From Myxococcales bacterium (GTDB taxonomy: Bacteria; Myxococcota_A; Polyangia; Polyangiales; Ga0077539), in the NCBI GenBank assembly GCA_030652255.1, contig JAUSAZ010000177.1, forward strand, positions 145,189 to 209,188: DNA of 64,000 nt. Direction: 5' to 3'. Below, in pieces: positions 60,601 to 64,000 of the stretch. Within the stretch, counting starts at the first letter, position 1, and every line of letters begins with the position of its first letter. The notes beneath the pieces were generated by a model, which saw only the letters and a program-made list of their open reading frames with translations, had not been told where the DNA came from and searched no databases. The position numbers were made by a program, and so were the translations under genes.

Positions 60601-63355
60601 CGCGCTCCCACCACGCGCGCCAGCCCTCCCGGTGGATGGTGACCCGCACCGCCATCCCGGGCGCCGCGCTGCCATCCGCGCGAACCACCAACGCGGCCGG
60701 GTCGACCGCCGTGTTGAGCGGCACCCAGGGGGGCAGCGCGCGGAGCCCGACCTCGAGCTCACCTGGCAGGAGCGTGGTGCTTCGCGCCGTGCTCGTCTCG
60801 CCCCCGGTGGCGTCTCGCACCCTCGCCTCCACGCGAAGGCGCTCCCGCTGCGGGTAGGCCGACCGCAACGTGATCTCCGCCGGCGACGCCCCTGCGACGT
60901 CCGTGGTGGTCGCGGTCGACGCCGCAACGGGGGGATAGGTCGAGGCGTCACCGAGGCCGAAGACGTAGCCACCGCGACCTGGCGGGTCGGCGGCCTTGCC
61001 TTCGCGGGTGACGGTCCACTGCACTGGAGCGCCGCGGAGCGGGGCGCCGATGAGCAGCCGCGCCTCCAGGCGGGCGCGGAGGACGTCGCCGTCTCCGAGG
61101 GCGCCGCCCGGCAGGATGAGGTCGGCCCGCACCCGGGGTGGCTGGTGATCGGCGACCTGGAGCGCCGTCGAGGCGAGGGCCGCGCGGTCCGCCGTCGTGG
61201 CATGGACCACCACTGTATAAGCGCCCGGTCGTGCCGTTCGGGGGACCTCGAAGTCCGCGCTCACCGACCCGAAGCGCGACGTCCTCCGTCGCAGCGCGCT
61301 CACGGCGCCGTCCGGACCCACCAGTTCCAGCTCCGTCCACCGTCCGCCTACGGCTTGAAGGCCGCCCGCGCGTCGCCGGCGCAGGACGCCCACCACGTGG
61401 AGGCGCTCGCCTGGGCGCACCACTCCGCGGTCGGTGTACACCATCGCGAGCACCCCGCCGGTCGCGGCCGAGACCGGCGTCGTGCCCTCCGTCAGCCCGA
61501 GGCCTCCGGGGCGGATCGACCTCCGTGGATCGAGCACCAGCACTGATCGGTCGCCACCATGGCTGCCGTGCACCGTCACGCCCTCGTCCACGCTCACCAC
61601 CCCGGGCCGCGCGAACCATGCGAGGCCAGCCGCGTCCGTGCGTGCCCGCTGCGACCGTTCGTCGGCGCCGGTGACGCGCACCTCGACGCCCTCCATCGGC
61701 ACGGCGCGCGCGATCGAGGTGGCCCACACCAGCACGCCGTCGCGCAAGGCCTGCGCGTGCAGGCCCAGGTCCGTGCGCTGAACGAGCGCGCGCGCCGAGG
61801 CTCCGCCCGCAACCCGATCGGCCGTGACCTCGACGAGCCGCATCTGCGCGCCGGTCGGTGCCTCGCTCCATCGCAGACGTCCAGCGGCCCAGCGGTTGGC
61901 GCGGGCGCCAGGCAGCGAGTCCGACAGCGGGCTCGAACGCCAGCGCGTCGCCTCGTCTCGCGTGCCCCGCACGAGCCGCTGCGTCACGGCGCGCTCCTCC
62001 TCTCCAGGTGCGATGTCCCGGAGCCACACCTGCCCTTCGGCCACGTGCACGCCGGTGAGCGGAAGCTCTCCTCCCGCGTCGCGCTCGAGGGTGAGCAGGC
62101 CGTCGTGCAGGCGGACCTCGGGCGCAAGGCCTCGGCTCCGCACGGCGAGCGGTGCGAGCGTTCGGAGCGAGCTCCCCTGAGCATCTCGCAGCCCTGACAC
62201 GCGAAGCTCGTACACCTGGTCGGGCACCCAGTCGGCGGTGATCTCGAGAGATCGCCCGAGCACCCGCACGCCGAGGCCGGGCACCGGCGGGTTGACCTGC
62301 ACCTGCGAGCGATCGACGGGTCCGAGCGGGGCGCTCGCGCGTATCCGTAGTGCCGCTGCGACGTCGACGATGGTCCCCGGCACGGCCTCGAAGGCGCAGC
62401 CTGGGGACTCGTCGCCATTCTCCGACGACTGCTCGGGGCACGAGACCCCCTCGATCTGCGGCGGCGGCTCGAACTCGACCTCGAGCGCCGGCAGCTGCGA
62501 CGAAGGGTAGAGCGAAGGCCAGCGCGAGGGAGCGAAGGCGACGCCGACCCTCGCGCCGGGGTCCATCGATCTGGCGAGGCGGAGGTCGAAGCGCGCGCGT
62601 CCGCCGGGGTCGAGAGACCTTCGCTGTAGCGTGAACGCGAGCGAGCGCCCGGCGCCTCCGATCTCGTAGACGAGCATGTCGCGCGCCAGATCGACGGGTG
62701 CGATGTCGCGCGTCGTGCCGATGGCGATGGGCGCTCCGCTGGGGATGCGCGTCACCGTCGCCGATGGATCGACCCGGCCCGAGCCATCGAAGACGGCGCG
62801 GCGGATGCCCACGACCTCGATGACCTCGCCTGCGAGCGAGCGCAGCGCCGGGTCGATCGAAACGACGACGTCGGTCCCGCGGTCCCAGGTCGACGCGTCG
62901 GGTTCGAAGCTCGCCGTGCTGCGCGACGCCCAGCGAAAGGTGCCGCCCACGGGCGGATCGAAGCGTGCGACGGGCCCCTCGGCGACCTCGCCGACCCGAT
63001 GCGAAGCGACCATCGGGCGGTTGAACTGCAGGGTGAGGCGGTGCCCGCGGAGCACGCGCGTGGTGCCCTCCTCGGGCAGCGTGAGCGAGGGGCTGCCCGG
63101 GCCATCGGCGGCCAACAGCGGGGCGAGGGGTGTCGCGGGCTGGAGCTCCGGATCGAGCAGCGAGACCACCGGGTGCGCGTCGGCCTGGGAGACCGCGAGC
63201 GTCGCGACGACGCGCGGGCGATACGCCCGGTGCAACAGGTAGGTGGAGAGCGCCGCGGCGATGCCCAGGAGGGCGATCGAGCGTCGGCGCCGCGCCGTCG
63301 CCGCGGGGGAGGGCGACGAGCGGTACGGGTGGGGGCGTTCCGGGGAGTTCTCCAT
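57656..63355 (-). CDS. Bacterial alpha-2-macroglobulin lacking the thioester
   Basis: Very large periplasmic protein, 1899 residues, of the YfhM/MagD family that traps attacking proteases near the cell wall. The ATG at 63355 gives a short cytoplasmic tail and one membrane anchor (SIALLGIAAALSTYLL, about 26-41). Unlike E. coli there is no lipobox. Typical regions: TTRVLRGHRLTLQFNRPM, VYTDRGVVRPGERLHVVGVLRR, the A2M core YAVEEGTLRLSAYETPSPM and PVWLPRLATNANGEAQVNMAFPD, and GGFGEWNAEAESGSTTLFAFEALLAAKRA in the TED helices. Where YPYGCxEQ should be, the chain reads LFHGDEDSAG (about 1418-1427), so the thioester Cys and Gln are both absent. Such forms must act without covalent trapping. Coupled to pbpC. 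Confidence 0.92.
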   Translation of the reverse strand: MENSPERPHPYRSSPSPAATARRRRSIALLGIAAALSTYLLHRAYRPRVVATLAVSQADAHPVVSLLDPELQPATPLAPLLAADGPGSPSLTLPEEGTTRVLRGHRLTLQFNRPMVASHRVGEVAEGPVARFDPPVGGTFRWASRSTASFEPDASTWDRGTDVVVSIDPALRSLAGEVIEVVGIRRAVFDGSGRVDPSATVTRIPSGAPIAIGTTRDIAPVDLARDMLVYEIGGAGRSLAFTLQRRSLDPGGRARFDLRLARSMDPGARVGVAFAPSRWPSLYPSSQLPALEVEFEPPPQIEGVSCPEQSSENGDESPGCAFEAVPGTIVDVAAALRIRASAPLGPVDRSQVQVNPPVPGLGVRVLGRSLEITADWVPDQVYELRVSGLRDAQGSSLRTLAPLAVRSRGLAPEVRLHDGLLTLERDAGGELPLTGVHVAEGQVWLRDIAPGEEERAVTQRLVRGTRDEATRWRSSPLSDSLPGARANRWAAGRLRWSEAPTGAQMRLVEVTADRVAGGASARALVQRTDLGLHAQALRDGVLVWATSIARAVPMEGVEVRVTGADERSQRARTDAAGLAWFARPGVVSVDEGVTVHGSHGGDRSVLVLDPRRSIRPGGLGLTEGTTPVSAATGGVLAMVYTDRGVVRPGERLHVVGVLRRRRAGGLQAVGGRWTELELVGPDGAVSALRRRTSRFGSVSADFEVPRTARPGAYTVVVHATTADRAALASTALQVADHQPPRVRADLILPGGALGDGDVLRARLEARLLIGAPLRGAPVQWTVTREGKAADPPGRGGYVFGLGDASTYPPVAASTATTTDVAGASPAEITLRSAYPQRERLRVEARVRDATGGETSTARSTTLLPGELEVGLRALPPWVPLNTAVDPAALVVRADGSAAPGMAVRVTIHREGWRAWWERGDADAAHAEAGSFVARRAQQRTEEHSCALRSGADAVPCAWRPSQPGAFIIAAEVRDARGRASVATQRVYVAGPGHQPDRDPPGAGVTLTPQRAQLRAGETARIAVECPWPEAEALVTVSRGGPVSTQRARLVAGGNVLEVPTTAAMAPNAFVTVTLLRPRTGAPRPIGELDLDAPDLRWGATELSVQPEVEQLRVEWSPPTTLQASAASSSTVLRVRDGAGHPVRAEVTVYAVEEGTLRLSAYETPSPMRALFQREGPQFALEDVRRSLLSRIAPLALPGASGDGDESDAMLRDDRERFDPTPVWLPRLATNANGEAQVNMAFPDRAAGYRLFAVAIDGGGRAGSMTREVAVRKPVVLEALMPRAVYAGDRFEATAVLHNTTAEPVTVALDVRRDGQSLLARAVAVEPGAEVRVAVPVEGSGPRAALEFRAVSGGVTLTSTATTTVLPTTRRSRALRVGLVAANGTIELRDLPGGSPAPRVTLALSTSPLLGLGAAVTSLFHGDEDSAGLAARVIGLAAASLVPGAWDGDELSPAWLRAEGERALTALLTHQSPIGGFGEWNAEAESGSTTLFAFEALLAAKRARWTVSPAALAAATTRVAAMTRREDGAREVGLSIDERAWAAMLLRAAGAPVHDLNELHDRRDLMSPFGRGALALAMPTYDLRASSLVTSAVRQLDASRQGPRPGYRWYVGEARVRATLLTAATVHAVDQVGVLSSSLSALREAQGDGTWRDALQTAAALDALARASLRCAADAPLRVAVTTGSRPMRALSASRSIARFRVASGAAAETLGVQSAVPLFFAVEAVRDVALGPAEDVARGRGVSLHRVLETAEGGALADGATVHVGDLVRVRLFVHSEAGTPSVMSLRDPVGGGFEPVDAAFETTPREEVLSLVGAGPADDATDARVFHALRSVEQVVHRALRPQGVVYRLGEGQGLREFTFAVRATTPGTFVLPPATIDARFDPGVIARSTLTHLTVVR

Positions 63356-63489
63356 GCGAGATCGTAGAGCAACCCGCGCGCCCGGCACCGACGCCCCGAA
63401 GATCCCGGAAACAAGGCTCCTTCGCTGCGTGGCCGGAGGGACACGGAGAGCGTCCGGGGGGCCACGGCGAAACAATGTGAACAAGACCG
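63356..63489. other. Start of the intergenic gap upstream of the rRNA operon
   Basis: First part of a 580-base gap without protein genes between the alpha-2-macroglobulin start and the 16S gene. The minus-strand TACGAT (63366-63361) five bases before the 63355 ATG may be that gene's -10. I see nothing else certain before the rRNA promoter P1. Confidence 0.4.
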
Positions 63490-63518
63490 TTGACACCCTC
63501 CGGGCCCACGGGTACAAG
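63490..63518 (+). promoter_or_regulatory. rRNA operon promoter P1
   Basis: TTGACA (63490-63495), a 17-base spacer and TACAAG (63513-63518). The -35 is a perfect consensus and the spacing is optimal. It lies about 410 bases before mature 16S, a typical distance for a distal rrn promoter. Confidence 0.6.
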
Positions 63519-63584
63519 ACTCCTCCCTCGCAGCGATCCACACGGAACGCCGCGAAGGAAAAGTCGGCAACCGAATGAAAAAGG

Positions 63585-63612
63585 TTGACGGCAAACGGAG
63601 AGCGAGTAAAAC
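63585..63612 (+). promoter_or_regulatory. rRNA operon promoter P2
   Basis: TTGACG (63585-63590), a 16-base spacer and TAAAAC (63607-63612), in an AT-richer stretch (AATGAAAAAGG upstream) unusual for this genome and possibly an UP-like element. A second, proximal rrn promoter. Confidence 0.5.
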
Positions 63613-63679
63613 CGCCCTCCCCGACGGCGAGCGGAGGTCGCGAGAGCGACGCCAGCGCCGGAGGGAAACCGACCCCTAA

Positions 63680-63694
63680 GGGATGCTTCATCCC
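63680..63694 (+). promoter_or_regulatory. boxB-like hairpin of the rRNA leader
   Basis: GGGATG-CTT-CATCCC, a perfect six-base stem with a three-base loop, just upstream of a boxA-like element, as in the antitermination leader of rRNA operons. Confidence 0.5.
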
Positions 63695-63699
63695 GAACC

Positions 63700-63710
63700 G
63701 GTCTTTGAAA
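63700..63710 (+). promoter_or_regulatory. boxA-like antitermination site
   Basis: GGTCTTTGAAA resembles the boxA consensus TGCTCTTTAACA that recruits NusB/NusE to rRNA transcripts. The order hairpin then boxA, about 225 bases before 16S, fits. Confidence 0.55.
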
Positions 63711-63905
63711 ATCAGGTTGCAAGGAGATCTTCGGTCATCACCTGACTGGAGATCCACGGACGGCGCACTCTCGGCAACGAGGGATGCGACGTCGGTAGAA
63801 GAATCGACACACTCGCGCGGTGCGCAAGCATCGACTCGAGTTACAGCATCGAGCAATCAACGATCAATCAGGTCGGAGAGAGCTCACCAGTCTGACGCCA
63901 AGGCC

Positions 63906-63919
63906 CATCCCTCGGGATG
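63906..63919 (+). other. Hairpin immediately before 16S (processing stem?)
   Basis: CATCCC-TC-GGGATG ends 16 bases before mature 16S. Its arms are the same six-mers as the boxB-like hairpin at 63680-63694, so alternative long-range pairing within the leader is possible. Confidence 0.35.
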
Positions 63920-63935
63920 AGCTCAAGCAAAGAAA

Positions 63936-64000
<65 letters not shown>

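Noticed and set aside
63356..63935. tRNA gene in the rRNA leader region
   Set aside because: No cloverleaf, TTCGANNC T-loop or CCA end was found; the visible hairpins are short six-base stems.

Overview
The window is a high-GC chromosomal segment from a member of the Myxococcota. It most resembles the order Polyangiales (for example Sandaracinaceae). That placement is an inference from three things: the first 65 bases of a 16S rRNA gene at the right end, the many lipoproteins, Ser/Thr kinases, HEAT/Sel1/PQQ proteins and DUF4215 (Myxococcus cysteine-rich) repeats, and the overwhelming use of G/C at third codon positions. Genes are packed tightly. Nine neighbouring pairs overlap by exactly four bases (ATGA or GTGA), so translational coupling is common. 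No insertion sequence, prophage, CRISPR array or tRNA was recognised, and the segment reads as core chromosome.

Layout. 6-3556 (minus): an Asp-box lipoprotein and an unknown helical protein. 3616-7278 (plus): aspartate kinase, a small secreted protein, a sigma-54 response regulator and a parvulin lipoprotein. 7308-14725 (minus): one coupled operon for a heavy-metal RND efflux pump (outer-membrane channel, adaptor, CzcA/CusA-type pump) followed by its response regulator and histidine kinase, with a dyad just upstream of the first gene. 14853-19610 (plus): ileS-lspA-lgt, i.e. isoleucyl-tRNA synthetase plus two lipoprotein-maturation enzymes. 19627-22796 (minus): a Ser/Thr kinase coupled to a cysteine-paired Sel1-repeat protein. 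22863-25800 (minus): hutU-hutI, histidine degradation. 25898-29505: a KOW-tailed protein, an unknown small protein, a glycosyltransferase and a methyltransferase. 29561-32559 (plus): pilR, a type IV prepilin and a tetratricopeptide-like membrane protein. 32571-38050 (minus): a PEGA-domain Ser/Thr kinase and a phosphodiester-glycosidase-like membrane protein.

38227-43837 (plus): a HEAT protein coupled to a PQQ-propeller/HEAT lipoprotein, a conserved 84-residue protein, an Ig-like/haem-motif lipoprotein and a DsbA-like lipoprotein. 43883-46453 (minus): a very Ala/Pro-rich GAF-domain protein. 46541-50949 (plus): a winged-helix regulator with a degenerate receiver, coupled to pdxA, then a UvrA paralogue. 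50987-54568 (plus): a B12-binding methylmalonyl-CoA mutase subunit, an acyl-CoA dehydrogenase and a short orphan TssM/IcmF-like NTPase. 54572-63355 (minus): a DUF4215 lipoprotein, then an alpha-2-macroglobulin gene coupled to pbpC. 63356-64000: rRNA operon control region with two sigma-70-like promoters, a boxB/boxA-like leader and the start of 16S rRNA.

The points most worth a second look are: an IleRS with a PYSKS signature and a roughly 63-residue insertion in the KMSKS loop; a recurring compact promoter (TTGnnn-18-TAnnnn) sitting 7-11 bases before start codons, which suggests leaderless transcripts; an orphan half-length TssM; an alpha-2-macroglobulin without its thioester; and a UvrA with a damaged first ABC signature. 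I did not see a wholly new multi-gene system with strong support. All family assignments come from reading motifs by eye, without database searches.
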